The notes: generated by a model not told the origin, from the sequence alone. Numbered from the stretch's first letter, positions 34,491 through 43,220 are shown. The stretch is 64,000 nt of DNA from Roseicyclus salinarum (GCF_029624655.1 NZ_JARRSA010000011.1:58901-122900), one strand, 5' to 3'. Made by a program: numbers and translations.

Positions 34491-36517
34491 TGGCGGATGT
34501 ATCGATCCTGAAGGGGTTGACGCCCGCCGCCACCAACGCCGTCGGCCCCGAGGACCGGCGAGCCGCGCTCCGCCTCATGCTGCAAATCCGCCGTTTCGAA
34601 ACTCGCACGAAAGAGCTGTTCCTCAAGGGTGTCATCAAGGGAACCGCCCATTCCTCCGTCGGTCAGGAGGCCATCGCCGCCGGCGCCTGCCCGGCGCTGG
34701 AGGAGCGCGACTTCATCCTGACGCACCATCGGGGCCACGGGCACACTATCGCCAAGGGTGCCGACATCCGGCTCATGTTCGCCGAACTCATGGGCAAGGC
34801 TTCGGGTTATTGCGGGGGCCTCGGCGGGTCGATGCACATCGCGGATTTCGAGCGCGGCATCCTCGGCGCGAACGGGATCGTGGGGGCAGGCATCGGCCTC
34901 GGGACCGGCGCGGCGCTCGCTGAGAAGCTGAACGGGACCGGCGCGATCGGGATCACCTTCTTCGGCGACGGGGCGGCGAACGAGGGCATCTTCCACGAGG
35001 CGATGAACCTCGCCGCGATCTGGCAACTGCCTCTGATCTTCTTCTGCGAGAACAACCAGTACGGGCTTTCGACCCGCACCGAGGACGTGACCGCCGGCCC
35101 CTCCATCGCGGCCCGCGGCGACGCCTACGGCGTGCCGAACGCGCGGATCGATGGCAACGATCTGGCCGCGATCCGCGAGGCGGTGACGCGGGCGGCGCTC
35201 CGAGCTCGGGCGGGCGAAGGGCCGAGCCTCATCGAGGCGCTGACCTATCGCTGGGACGATCATTCGATGCGCGCCAACCTGCCCTCCTACCGCACCGGCG
35301 AAGAGGAGGCGGTGTGGAGAACCGTCGATCCCATCGTGCGCCTCGAGGCCGAGATGACCGAACGCGACGGGCTGTCGAAGGCGGCCTATGACGCGCTGGT
35401 TGAGGAGGCCGAGACCGAGATCGAGGCGGCCATCGACTGGGCCATGGAGCAGCACGAGCCGGCGATGGTGGACGCGATGGGCTATGTCGCGCCCGCCCGC
35501 CCGACGATCTCCACCGCACCGCCCCCGCCCGGCGACCGCGCGATCACCTATGTCGAGGCCATTACCGAGGCCTTCGTGCAGGAGATGGAGCGTGACGCCG
35601 ACACCATCCTCATCGGCGAAGATGTGGGCCGGATCGGAGGCATCTTCGGGCTCACGCGCGGGCTCCATGAACGCTTCGGGCCCGAGCGGGTGCGGGATGC
35701 GCCGATCTCGGAGGGTGCCATCGCCTCCTGCGGGGTCGGTGCCGCGCTGCGTGGCAAGCGGGTGATCGTCGAGGCGCAGCTCTGGGATTTCGTCACGCTG
35801 ATGATGGACGCCATCGTCAACCAGGCCGCCAAGGCGCGCTACATGCTGGGCGGCAAGGCCCGTGTGCCTATCGTCTTCCGCGGCCCCCAGGGCGCGGGCA
35901 TCCGGCTCGCCGCGCAGCACACGCAAAGCCTCGAAGCGCTCTTCGCCAACATCCCCGGCCTCGAGGTCTATGCGCCTTCCACGGCGTATGACGCGAAAGG
36001 TCTGATGATCGCCGCGATCCGCCATGACGGACCCGTGGTCTTTCTCGAGCACAAGCTCCTCTATCTCGGCCAGCCGCAGCCCGTTCCCGAAGCGAACTAC
36101 GCTATCGAACCCGGACGCGCGCGCGTCGTGCGCGAGGGGCACGACTGCACCGTGGTCGCCACGCTCGCGATGGTCGAGCGGGCCGTTCAGGCCGCCGACC
36201 GGCTCGCCCGCGAGGGTATCGAGGTAGAGATCATCGACCCCCGCACGATCAAGCCGCTCGACATGGACACGATCTGCGAGAGCGTCCGAAAGACCAACCG
36301 CGCCGTGGTCGTCCACGAGGCACCGCTTTTCGGCGGCTTCGGGGGCGAGATCGCGGCCGGGATCATGGAGCATGCTTTCGACTGGCTTGATGCGCCCGTG
36401 ACCCGGATCGGTGCGCCCGAAAGCCCCGTGCCCTACAACGACCGGCTGGAACGCGAATGGATGCCCGACGCGCGCCGTATCGCCGAGGCGGTGAGGAAGG
36501 TCTGCTACAGGAGGTGA
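34490..36517 (+). CDS. fused thiamine-dependent 2-oxoacid dehydrogenase E1 (alpha plus beta)
   Basis: A protein of 675 aa from ATG 34490. Residues 1-330 are E1 alpha: MLQIRRFETRTKELFLKG, HSSVGQEAIAAGACPAL, GGLGGSMHI and the ThDP motif GDGAANEGIFHEAMNLAAIW..ENN. Residues about 345-675 are E1 beta: ITYVEAITEAFVQEMERD, ILIGEDVGRIGGIFGLTRGL, RVRDAPISEGAIASCGVGAAL and VEIIDPRTIKPLDMDTI. The alpha/beta types usually come as two genes (AcoA/AcoB, PdhA/PdhB). No E2 or E3 gene is near, so it must borrow E2/E3 or act as a carboligase/decarboxylase. It sits between DctM and RidA. Confidence 0.9.
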   Translation: MADVSILKGLTPAATNAVGPEDRRAALRLMLQIRRFETRTKELFLKGVIKGTAHSSVGQEAIAAGACPALEERDFILTHHRGHGHTIAKGADIRLMFAELMGKASGYCGGLGGSMHIADFERGILGANGIVGAGIGLGTGAALAEKLNGTGAIGITFFGDGAANEGIFHEAMNLAAIWQLPLIFFCENNQYGLSTRTEDVTAGPSIAARGDAYGVPNARIDGNDLAAIREAVTRAALRARAGEGPSLIEALTYRWDDHSMRANLPSYRTGEEEAVWRTVDPIVRLEAEMTERDGLSKAAYDALVEEAETEIEAAIDWAMEQHEPAMVDAMGYVAPARPTISTAPPPPGDRAITYVEAITEAFVQEMERDADTILIGEDVGRIGGIFGLTRGLHERFGPERVRDAPISEGAIASCGVGAALRGKRVIVEAQLWDFVTLMMDAIVNQAAKARYMLGGKARVPIVFRGPQGAGIRLAAQHTQSLEALFANIPGLEVYAPSTAYDAKGLMIAAIRHDGPVVFLEHKLLYLGQPQPVPEANYAIEPGRARVVREGHDCTVVATLAMVERAVQAADRLAREGIEVEIIDPRTIKPLDMDTICESVRKTNRAVVVHEAPLFGGFGGEIAAGIMEHAFDWLDAPVTRIGAPESPVPYNDRLEREWMPDARRIAEAVRKVCYRR

Positions 36518-36519
36518 GA

Positions 36520-36924
36520 ATGACGACACGCAAGGTCATCATCCCCGAGGGGATGGAGAACATCCACGACACCTACCACTACGCCCCAGGCATCCTCGTG
36601 GGCGACACGCTCTACCTCTCGGGGCAGGTGGGCCGCGACGAGAACCTGAAGGTCGTGGAAGGCACCGAGGCGCAGTTTGTGCAGGCCTTCGAGAACGTGG
36701 GCAAGGTCCTGAGGGCGGCGGGAGCGACGTTTGAGGACGTCGTGGAACTCGAGACTTGGTTCGCGGATTCGATGGCGGACCTGAAGACCTTCCTCGCCGT
36801 GAAGGACCGGTATTTCGTGAACCGCTATCCGACCTGGACGGGCTTCGCGGTCAAGGGCTTCTCGATGCCGGGCATTCTCGTCGAGATCAAGTGCAAGGCG
36901 GTGCTTGGGATATCCGACGCATGA
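36520..36924 (+). CDS. RidA/YjgF-family protein
   Basis: A protein of 134 aa from ATG 36520 with GGAGGTGAG upstream, 2 nt after the E1 stop. RidA-type features: PGILVGDTLYLSGQVGRDENL, EAQFVQAFENVGKVLRAAGATFEDVVELETWF and the C-terminal GILVEIKCKAVLG. RidA proteins hydrolyse reactive enamines/imines or act as small hydrolases in catabolic operons. The Arg of archetypal RidA near residue 105 is not obvious here (FAVKGFSMPG), so it is likely one of the Rid subfamilies. Confidence 0.9.
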   Translation: MTTRKVIIPEGMENIHDTYHYAPGILVGDTLYLSGQVGRDENLKVVEGTEAQFVQAFENVGKVLRAAGATFEDVVELETWFADSMADLKTFLAVKDRYFVNRYPTWTGFAVKGFSMPGILVEIKCKAVLGISDA

Positions 36925-37706
36925 AGGGGCTCGGCGATATTCTGGGGGTCCCCGGCCGGACCTTCGGGACGTGGAGCCAGATCCACTCGCCGGAATTGAT
37001 CGACATGCTCGGTCTGAACGGCTTCGACTTCATCGTCATCGACTGCCAGCACGGACCCTTCGGCATCGAGACTGCAGAACGCATGGCGCGCGCGGCCGCG
37101 GCGTCCGGCCTTGCCGCCGCCGTGCGTGTCTCGCGTCTAGATGAGGTGGAAATACTCAAGGCGCTCGATTCCGGGATCTCTCACGTGATCGTGCCGGACG
37201 TTGCCAGCGCGGCAGAGGCCGGGCGCGCGGTCGCCGCCACGCGTTTCGCGCCGCATGGCACGCGCGGCGCGTGTCCTTGCGTGCGCTCCGGGGGTCACTT
37301 TGTGCGGGACTGGCGCGACTATGCCGCGCGCGAGGAGGCGCGGACGGGCGTGGTGGCGCTTGTCGAGAGTGTCGATGGTATGGGCGAAATCGAGGCAATC
37401 GCTGCCACGCCCGGTCTGGCCGCCCTAATGGCCGGGCCGTTCGATCTGTCGGTCTCCATGGGGCTCGGGGGAGACTGGCGCGCGGCCCCTGTCCGCGAAG
37501 CCCTGCGCCGCCTCGTGGCAGCCGGCCGCGAGCGGGGGCTACCGGTAGTGATGCCTGTCTTTTCTCCTGACCCCGTCGAGTGCAGGGACCTCGTCGAAAA
37601 CTGGGCTGAGGAGGGTGTGAGCTGCTTCATGCTAGGCTCTGACAAGATCCTGATCGCCAACGCGTTCGGCCAGTGGATCGACAGCGTGGCTGACCGCACG
37701 ACGTGA
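36921..37706 (+). CDS. HpcH/HpaI-type class II pyruvate aldolase
   Basis: A protein of 261 aa; its ATG overlaps the RidA stop (ATGA). HpaI aldolase features: GTWSQIHSPELIDMLGLNGFDFIVIDCQHGPFGIE (conserved Trp, His and acidic residues), HVIVPDVASAAEAGRAVAATRF, and the metal-site Glu region VVALVESVDGMGEIEAIA. These divalent-metal enzymes split 4-hydroxy-2-oxoacids to pyruvate or oxaloacetate plus an aldehyde. Pyruvate made here could feed the E1 enzyme encoded two genes upstream. It is last in the operon. Confidence 0.9.
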   Translation: MKGLGDILGVPGRTFGTWSQIHSPELIDMLGLNGFDFIVIDCQHGPFGIETAERMARAAAASGLAAAVRVSRLDEVEILKALDSGISHVIVPDVASAAEAGRAVAATRFAPHGTRGACPCVRSGGHFVRDWRDYAAREEARTGVVALVESVDGMGEIEAIAATPGLAALMAGPFDLSVSMGLGGDWRAAPVREALRRLVAAGRERGLPVVMPVFSPDPVECRDLVENWAEEGVSCFMLGSDKILIANAFGQWIDSVADRTT

Positions 37707-37790
37707 GGTGGCGGAAACGCAGCGAATTGTCACTTTCAGGCCGCGCGTAGAAGGTTTCCTGACGGCCGCTTCATCCACCCTGCGGAAGCT

Positions 37791-37824
37791 GAACGAGGTG
37801 AGGTGAACGAGGTGAGGTGAACGA
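37791..37824. repeat. 14-bp direct repeat
   Basis: GAACGAGGTGAGGT occurs twice in tandem (37791-37804, 37805-37818), followed by a partial third copy GAACGA. It lies between the aldolase gene and an IS6 remnant. Confidence 0.8.
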
Positions 37825-37835
37825 CCGATGTGGGG

Positions 37836-38237
37836 TGCTGGCAGACTAATTCGAACCAGTCTCAGCTAGGCCAGTAACGCTGTACCCTATGCCGAGCAGG
37901 GCAGCCGCTCCGACCTCCTTCAGCGCGGCGCCATGGGACCGCAGCTTGTCGGTGACGATTTCCCGTGCCTGCGCATCGCTTTCCTGAGGAATTTCAACGC
38001 GGTCTTCTTGTTTCGCGTCCTTGTAACCCGAGGACTTCTCGTGGCTGATCTCGACACCGCGCTCGTGCAGCAGGTCATCGACGTTGCGGAGCGACAGCGG
38101 GAGCCGGACATGCATCATCACCGCCAGGCGAATGATCCCAGGGTTCGTCTTGAACCACTTGAAGCGGCTATTCTCAGTCATACGCCCGCTACCGAGCCCC
38201 CTGCCCCGCCTCAAGCCACCGTTCCTCTGACAAGTCC
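37836..38237 (-). mobile_element. IS6-family element with internal deletion
   Basis: The right edge carries the terminal segment GCCCCGCCTCAAGCCACC..TTCCTCTGACAAGTCC. From ATG 38181 the minus strand encodes 40 residues of a normal IS6 transposase start (FKWFKTNPGIIRLAVMMHVRLPLSLRNVDDLLHERGVEISHE), then jumps to diverged residues matching KKAMRRHG..DKLRS-type core, and ends at 37846 after GLAETGSN. The catalytic DDE core is missing, so it cannot transpose. The left edge contains TGCTGGCAGACTAATTC. Confidence 0.75.
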
Positions 38238-38252
38238 CCCGGGGAGGTCCGA

Positions 38253-38876
38253 TCAGGACGATTTGACCGCGACGATGCCCATACTCGTGCGCGACGGGGG
38301 GCCCGCAGGAAAGGCATAGGTACGTTCGACCTCGAACCCGACCTCCGTGAGCAACTCGAGCATATGCTCCTTCTGAAAAGTCCGGTGCCGCCATTGCAGC
38401 CAGATGATGGCATTGCACCAATGCGGCTTGGAAAAGACGAGGTAGAGCAATCCGCCGGGGCTCAGCAGTTCGCTGATCTCCCGCAACGCCGCCTTGGGAT
38501 CATCGCAATGCTCGATGACATGGGACGCGAGAGCAACGTCGAAGACCTCGACATCGACGGCGCCAAGAAGACCTTGAACGAGCAGCGGTTCAACGCCGCG
38601 ACGCCTCAGTGCGAAGTCGCTCCGCTCGAGCATTCCCCTGCTGGGGTCGAGCAGAGTGATCGAGGCTGGCCTGCCACGACTCGCGATCCAGGCCTCGGAG
38701 AAAGCCGCTGTCCCGGCGCCGATGTCGATGACCCGCACGCGACGATGCGCCGGTTCTTCGCCATCCGTAATGAACCCGAGATAGGCATCGTAATATCCCA
38801 GCGTTCGCATCTTGTCGCCCCAGCGGGGCGCCACGCTGTCGTAACGATCTTCAGACGGGATGGGCGGGCCGTTCAT
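38253..38876 (-). CDS. class I SAM-dependent methyltransferase
   Basis: A protein of 207 aa from ATG 38876; the open frame upstream lacks similarity. SAM site: VRVIDIGAGTAAFSEAWIASRG, ITLLDPSRGMLERSDFALRRRGVE, VDVALASHVIEHCDDPKAALREI and LLSPGGLLYLVFSKPHW. The substrate is unknown. It lies next to an IS6 remnant on one side and possibly another IS6 edge (38961-38980) on the other, so it may be a transferred single gene. Confidence 0.85.
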   Translation of the reverse strand: MNGPPIPSEDRYDSVAPRWGDKMRTLGYYDAYLGFITDGEEPAHRRVRVIDIGAGTAAFSEAWIASRGRPASITLLDPSRGMLERSDFALRRRGVEPLLVQGLLGAVDVEVFDVALASHVIEHCDDPKAALREISELLSPGGLLYLVFSKPHWCNAIIWLQWRHRTFQKEHMLELLTEVGFEVERTYAFPAGPPSRTSMGIVAVKSS

Positions 38877-39199
38877 GGCGTTGCAGTGCCATAGGACGGA
38901 AACTTTCTCCAGCCGAATGTCGGCGGTGTCCGCCGCTCGCTCCACGAAGCCCGATAGCGGTGCTGACAGACCAATTCGACGCAGACTCTGCTCGGACAGG
39001 GAACGGGCCCGGCGGCTCACGGTTCTGGTCTTGATTTTGACGCCAGGTTCAAGCAGGTGGTGAAGCCAGCAGCAGGCCCGTGGTCGTTTTGGCAGAATAT
39101 CAGTGGGGTGTCTGCAGCCTGTCGCTTCCTGCGAAGCCATGAAGGCCAGCGTCAGGCCCAGTCAGAGTGGTCGAACCCGAAACGGAAAATCCTCGATAC
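38877..39199. other. intergenic gap with possible IS edge
   Basis: About 320 nt without a recognisable gene. At 38961-38980 TGCTGACAGACCAATTCGAC resembles the IS6-remnant edge at 37836 (TGCTGGCAGACTAATTCGAA). The promoter of the histidine kinase gene should be near the right end. Confidence 0.4.
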
Positions 39200-40267
39200 A
39201 TGACACCACTGGAAGTCACCGACAGCGAAAGCCTGCTCTACGCGTCGATGGAGCATTCCCCCATCGGCATGGCGCTGACGCGCATGGATGGCTCATGGAT
39301 CGACGTCAATCCGGCCCTTTGCGACATCCTGGGATACAGCAAGTCGGAACTGATGGTGGCCGGTTTCAAACAGGTGACCTTGCCCGAGGATCGCGAGGCG
39401 ACCGTTCAGACCGCGCGCGCCCTGGTGGCGTCTGGCCAGAAGAGCGTGCGGCTGGAAAAGCGCTACATCCATTCGAGCGGACGGATCGTCGAGGCAGTCC
39501 TGTACCTGACGGTCGTGCGCGATGCTGCGAACAAACCGACCATGTACATCTCGCAGATCACCGATGTCACGGCGGCGCGGCAGCTCGAATACCTGAAAAG
39601 CGAGTTCATTCGGACGGTGAACCACGAACTTCGCACGCCGCTGACCGGGATCATGGGTGCATTGAAGTTGCTCGAGGCGACAACGGCAAAGGATCTGCCG
39701 GAGACGGCGCAGAACCTTCTGAACATTGCGTGGAGGAATTCCGGACGCCTGAAGTCGCTTCTGGACGATATTCTTGAAATGGAACAGGTCGTGGTCGACC
39801 AGAGCCTCGGTGAGCCCGAGGAGGTAGATCTGGCCGAAGTGGTCAAAGCCGCCGTGGCCGCGGTGCACGAAAGATCCGAAGCGGCGGCCATTCCCGTGCG
39901 TGACGTGTCCGACGCGGCCTCGGTCATCTGCCAGACACATTCGCAGCGGCTGCTGCGGGTGCTGCAGATCCTTCTGTCGAACGCGATAAAATATTCCGAT
40001 CCCAGCGGCGAGGTTACGGTCCGTCTCGAGCGTCTGGACCGCACGGCGCGCGTCAGCGTGCGCAACACTGGCCTGCCCATCCCCGGTGCGATGCGTGACC
40101 ATATCTTCCAGCCCTTCGTTCTCGGGGAACCTTCCGATACCCGCCGCAAACAGGGCGGCGGACTTGGCCTTGCGATCGCGCACAACCTCACGACCTCGAT
40201 CGGGGGCAGGATCGACTTCACCAGCGACGACGCGGAAACGCGGTTCTGGGTGGACATTCCAAGCTGA
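39200..40267 (+). CDS. PAS-domain sensor histidine kinase
   Basis: A protein of 355 aa from ATG 39200; a GTG 11 codons upstream is possible. An N-terminal PAS domain (about 8-130: YASMEHSPIGMALTRMDGSWIDVNPALCDILGYS, then ISQITDVTAARQLE) is joined to HisKA with the phospho-His in KSEFIRTVNHELRTPLTGIMG. HATPase_c follows with ILLSNAIKYSDPSGEVTV (N box), VSVRNTGLPIP (G1-like) and KQGGGLGLAIAHNL (G2). No transmembrane segment is seen, so it is a cytosolic sensor. No response regulator is adjacent; the stand-alone receiver at 57464 is distant. Confidence 0.9.
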   Translation: MTPLEVTDSESLLYASMEHSPIGMALTRMDGSWIDVNPALCDILGYSKSELMVAGFKQVTLPEDREATVQTARALVASGQKSVRLEKRYIHSSGRIVEAVLYLTVVRDAANKPTMYISQITDVTAARQLEYLKSEFIRTVNHELRTPLTGIMGALKLLEATTAKDLPETAQNLLNIAWRNSGRLKSLLDDILEMEQVVVDQSLGEPEEVDLAEVVKAAVAAVHERSEAAAIPVRDVSDAASVICQTHSQRLLRVLQILLSNAIKYSDPSGEVTVRLERLDRTARVSVRNTGLPIPGAMRDHIFQPFVLGEPSDTRRKQGGGLGLAIAHNLTTSIGGRIDFTSDDAETRFWVDIPS

Positions 40268-40434
40268 AAAAGCTCGGCGAGGGCGGCGGCGCGCTTCAGC
40301 TTGAAGTCGTTGCGTTGCCCCGCATCGAACCAGGTTTCCCCGAGAGAGCCGCGGGGCTGAAGCCTTGCCGGATTTCATGTTCGGGCGACACGGGTTTCCG
40401 TTTGCAGCACGCGAAGGATTCGATGGCGGCGCCT

Positions 40435-40450
40435 TGATTGACGTACCTCA
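40435..40450. promoter_or_regulatory. predicted LacI-type operator upstream of the regulator gene
   Basis: TGATTGACGTACCTCA matches the perfect palindrome upstream of the ABC/DAK operon (TGAGGTACGTACCTCA) at 13 of 16 positions, with an identical right half. It lies 35 nt before the regulator's ATG, consistent with autoregulation. Confidence 0.6.
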
Positions 40451-40484
40451 GGTGCATGGCTAGATTTGGCGCCTTGGAGGCGGA

Positions 40485-41519
40485 ATGAGCAAGCCCACTG
40501 TCCATGATATCGCGAAAGAGGCTGGCGTAAGCCTGGCGACGGTGGACCGCGTCCTGAATTCCCGGCCCGGTGTAAGGGACGCCACCATTGCCCGGGTGCA
40601 GGGCGCGGTTGACCGGCTTGGATATGTCAGGGACACGACGGCTGCAAATCTCGCGCGCCAGCGACAGTACCGGTTCGCCTACCTGCTGCCGGAAGGGCCG
40701 AGCCAATTCGCCAGCGGCCTAAAGGCGGCGCTGAAGGAGGCCAATTCGGAGCAGATCACCGATCGCGTGATGCTACGGGTGCTGACGGTGCCGGCGAACG
40801 ATCCGAACCGCCTGGTCAAGGCGATCCGGTCCCTGAACCCGGATCATTTCGACGGCATCGCGATGATGGTCCCGGAGACGCCGCAGGTGAGGGATGCCGT
40901 CGGCCGGCTGAAGGAGGCCGGCCTCGCTGTCGTGGCCGTGGTTTCGGATCTTCCGAACTCACAAAGGGACTTCTTCGTCGGCATCAACAACCTCGCCGCA
41001 GGCCGGACGGCTGCCTCGCTGCTCGGGCGCTTCACCAGGATGCCGGGCGAGGTGCTCGTGGTGACGAACTCGCTGCGCTCTCGTGACAGCCTTGAGCGCA
41101 GGCTCGCATTTGACGACGTGATTTCCGAACGCTTTCCGCATCTTACCGTGCTTCCAACCATCGAGTCCTTTGACAATCACGAACGACTGGAACAGTTGGT
41201 CACCGCATCGATCGCGCGCCGCCCGAACCTCAGGGCGGCCTACTCGATGGGAGCCGGCAACGCCGCAGTATTGAACGCCGTGCGCAAGAGCGGGCGGGCC
41301 GGTGACATTACGGTGCTCGCACATGAACTCACCCGCGCCACGCGGGAGGGCCTCCTGGACCACACCCTCGACGCGGTGATCACGCAGAACGTCGGGCACC
41401 TGGTGCGAAGTTCGATCAGGGTGTTGCGGACACTCTGTGACGGCTTGCCGATCTACGAGGCGCAGGAGCGCGTCCGGATCGAGATCGTGCTGAAGGAAAA
41501 CCTCCCCGAGCTCACGTAG
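40485..41519 (+). CDS. LacI-family transcriptional regulator
   Basis: A protein of 344 aa from ATG 40485 (TTGGAGGCGGA upstream). An N-terminal LacI HTH (TVHDIAKEAGVSLATVDRVLNSRPGVRDATIARVQGAVDRLGY) is followed by a periplasmic-binding-like domain (FAYLLPEGPSQFASGLKAAL, FDGIAMMVPETPQVRDAV, VGINNLAAGRTAASLLGRF and the effector region AAYSMGAGNAAVLNAV). It should repress the downstream ABC transporter/dihydroxyacetone kinase operon until a sugar-like effector binds. Matching operator sequences precede both this gene and the operon. Confidence 0.93.
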   Translation: MSKPTVHDIAKEAGVSLATVDRVLNSRPGVRDATIARVQGAVDRLGYVRDTTAANLARQRQYRFAYLLPEGPSQFASGLKAALKEANSEQITDRVMLRVLTVPANDPNRLVKAIRSLNPDHFDGIAMMVPETPQVRDAVGRLKEAGLAVVAVVSDLPNSQRDFFVGINNLAAGRTAASLLGRFTRMPGEVLVVTNSLRSRDSLERRLAFDDVISERFPHLTVLPTIESFDNHERLEQLVTASIARRPNLRAAYSMGAGNAAVLNAVRKSGRAGDITVLAHELTRATREGLLDHTLDAVITQNVGHLVRSSIRVLRTLCDGLPIYEAQERVRIEIVLKENLPELT

Positions 41520-41853
41520 AGGGCTCGAGCGCCGAAGGCGGCAACCCCGACGAATCGAGCGGACGGGAACAAATCGCGGTGGCCCAGGACCCCACCGCGC
41601 CTTTCCTGACCGCCGGCCCTCCACCCGTTCACGCTGTTCGGAACCGGGGCTGGGGCGAGGCTGTCTCTCGCGCATCCTTCTGAATTCCCGCCACGAATGC
41701 GTGGCAAGAACCGGCGACAGATCGCGGCCGCATCGGCGTTGCAAGATTCCATTGGACATGAGGTACGTACCTCAGATATTTCAAGGCAGGCACCTCCGGA
41801 CGTGCGGCGGTGCGGCGCGCGCACGCTGCGCAGAAACTGGGAGGAAAAGTCTG
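41520..41853. other. promoter region of the ABC importer / DAK operon
   Basis: 334 nt between the LacI gene and the binding-protein gene. It contains the palindromic operator at 41759-41774 and no gene. GGGAGGAAAAGT just before 41854 is the ribosome site of the binding-protein gene. Confidence 0.5.
41759..41774. promoter_or_regulatory. predicted operator of the LacI-family regulator
   Basis: TGAGGTACGTACCTCA is a perfect 16-bp palindrome with a central CG-type step (GTAC-GTAC), the symmetry usual for LacI-family operators. It lies 80 nt upstream of the binding-protein start and is echoed upstream of the regulator gene. Confidence 0.7.
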
Positions 41854-43176
41854 ATGAGGAAGACACGCCTATTGGCGGCCACGGCATTGACCGCGGCAAC
41901 GGGGTTCGCAGCCACCGGTGTCCAAGCCGAGGAACTCACCCTTTGCTGGGCGGCTTGGGACCCGGCAAATGCCCTGGTCGAGCTGTCGCAGGACTTCGAG
42001 GAACAGTCCGGCCACACCATGAACTTCGAGTTCGTGCCATGGCCGAACTTTGCCGACAGGATGCTGAACGAACTGAACTCCGGCGGCCAGCTCTGCGACC
42101 TGATGATCGGTGACAGCCAGTGGATCGGAGGCGCCGCAGAGGCCGGCCACTACATCCAGCTCAACGACTTCTTCGCCGAGCAGGGCATCTCGATGGACGA
42201 CTTCATCCCGGCCACCGTGACGGGGTACTCCGAATGGCCGAAAGGTACGCCGAACTACTGGGCGCTTCCCGCCTTCGGCGACGTGGTCGGATGGACCTAT
42301 CGCCGCGATTGGTTCGAGCGGCCTGAACTTCAGGCCGAATTCCGGGAAACGTACGGCTATGAACTGGCTGCTCCGGAGACGCTCGAACAGTTGCGTGACA
42401 TCGGGGAGTTCTTCCAGGGCCGCGACATCGACGGCACGACCGTCTACGGCATGTCCATCTACACCGAACGCGGGTCCGAAGGGATCACGATGGGTGTCAC
42501 CAACGCGCTCTACAACTACGGCTTTACCTACGGCCCCGATGGCGACCCGTACCAGATCGAGGGCGTGGTGAACTCGCCCGAGGCCGCAGCGGGTCTCGAA
42601 TTCTACCGAAGCCTTTACGAATGCTGCACACCTCCGGGCTCTTCCGACTGGTACATGTCGGAGAACATCGACGCCTACCGCTCCGGCCAGGTGGCGATGC
42701 AGATGAACTTTGCCTTCATCTGGCCGGGCGTGAACGCCGATGAGAACGTCGGCGGCGATCGCTCAGGGTATTTCCCGAACCCCGCCGGACCGGGCGGCCA
42801 TTTCGCGCAGCTTGGCGGTCAGGGCATCTCGGTCGTTTCCTACTCCGACAGCATCCCCGCCGCGCTCGAATACATCGCATGGTTCGCGCAGCCAGAGGTG
42901 CAGGCCCGCTGGTGGGAAATGGGCGGCTATTCGGCACTGCGTGCCGTTGTGGAAGACCCTGGTTTCGCGACCAGCCAGCCCTACGCGCAGACCTTCCTCG
43001 ACTCCATGGCGATCGTAAAGGACTTCTGGGCCGAACCGGCTTACGCCGACCTTCTCCTGGCGATGCAGGAGCGCGTGCACAACTACGTCGTGGCCGGCAA
43101 CGGCACCGCGCAGGAAGCGCTCGACGGCCTGGTCGAGGACTGGGTCGAGGTCTTCGAGGACGAAGGACTGCGCTAA
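41854..43176 (+). CDS. ABC transporter extracellular solute-binding protein (carbohydrate type)
   Basis: A protein of 440 aa from ATG 41854 with a signal peptide (LLAATALTAATGFAATGVQA). Family 1 solute-binding features: LTLCWAAWDPANALVELSQDFEEQSGHTMNFEFVPWPNFADRM, CDLMIGDSQWIGGAAEAGHYIQL, YWALPAFGDVVGWTYRRDWF and YRSGQVAMQMNFAFIWPG. A Trp/Asp-rich face suggests a polyol or ketose. It is first in a seven-gene operon that ends with dihydroxyacetone kinase, so the ligand may be dihydroxyacetone, a related triose/tetrulose, or a compound degraded to one. Confidence 0.9.
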   Translation: MRKTRLLAATALTAATGFAATGVQAEELTLCWAAWDPANALVELSQDFEEQSGHTMNFEFVPWPNFADRMLNELNSGGQLCDLMIGDSQWIGGAAEAGHYIQLNDFFAEQGISMDDFIPATVTGYSEWPKGTPNYWALPAFGDVVGWTYRRDWFERPELQAEFRETYGYELAAPETLEQLRDIGEFFQGRDIDGTTVYGMSIYTERGSEGITMGVTNALYNYGFTYGPDGDPYQIEGVVNSPEAAAGLEFYRSLYECCTPPGSSDWYMSENIDAYRSGQVAMQMNFAFIWPGVNADENVGGDRSGYFPNPAGPGGHFAQLGGQGISVVSYSDSIPAALEYIAWFAQPEVQARWWEMGGYSALRAVVEDPGFATSQPYAQTFLDSMAIVKDFWAEPAYADLLLAMQERVHNYVVAGNGTAQEALDGLVEDWVEVFEDEGLR

Positions 43177-43191
43177 CTCCTGGGTCCGACA

Positions 43192-43220
43192 GTCCCCCCG
43201 GGTCACCGAACCGGGGGGAC
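43192..43220 (+). promoter_or_regulatory. intercistronic stem-loop after the binding-protein gene
   Basis: A perfect 10-bp stem (GTCCCCCCGG / CCGGGGGGAC) with a 9-nt loop lies 16 nt after the stop and 85 nt before the first permease gene. It likely acts as a partial terminator or mRNA stabiliser favouring binding-protein expression. Confidence 0.6.

Noticed and set aside
34475..36529. A 680-codon open frame opposite the fused E1 gene
   Set aside because: Same reason: the plus strand encodes unmistakable ThDP-enzyme motifs and the minus product has no recognisable motif or start context.
37791..37824. CRISPR-like repeat
   Set aside because: Two and a half adjacent 14-bp units without spacers are a simple tandem repeat, not an array.
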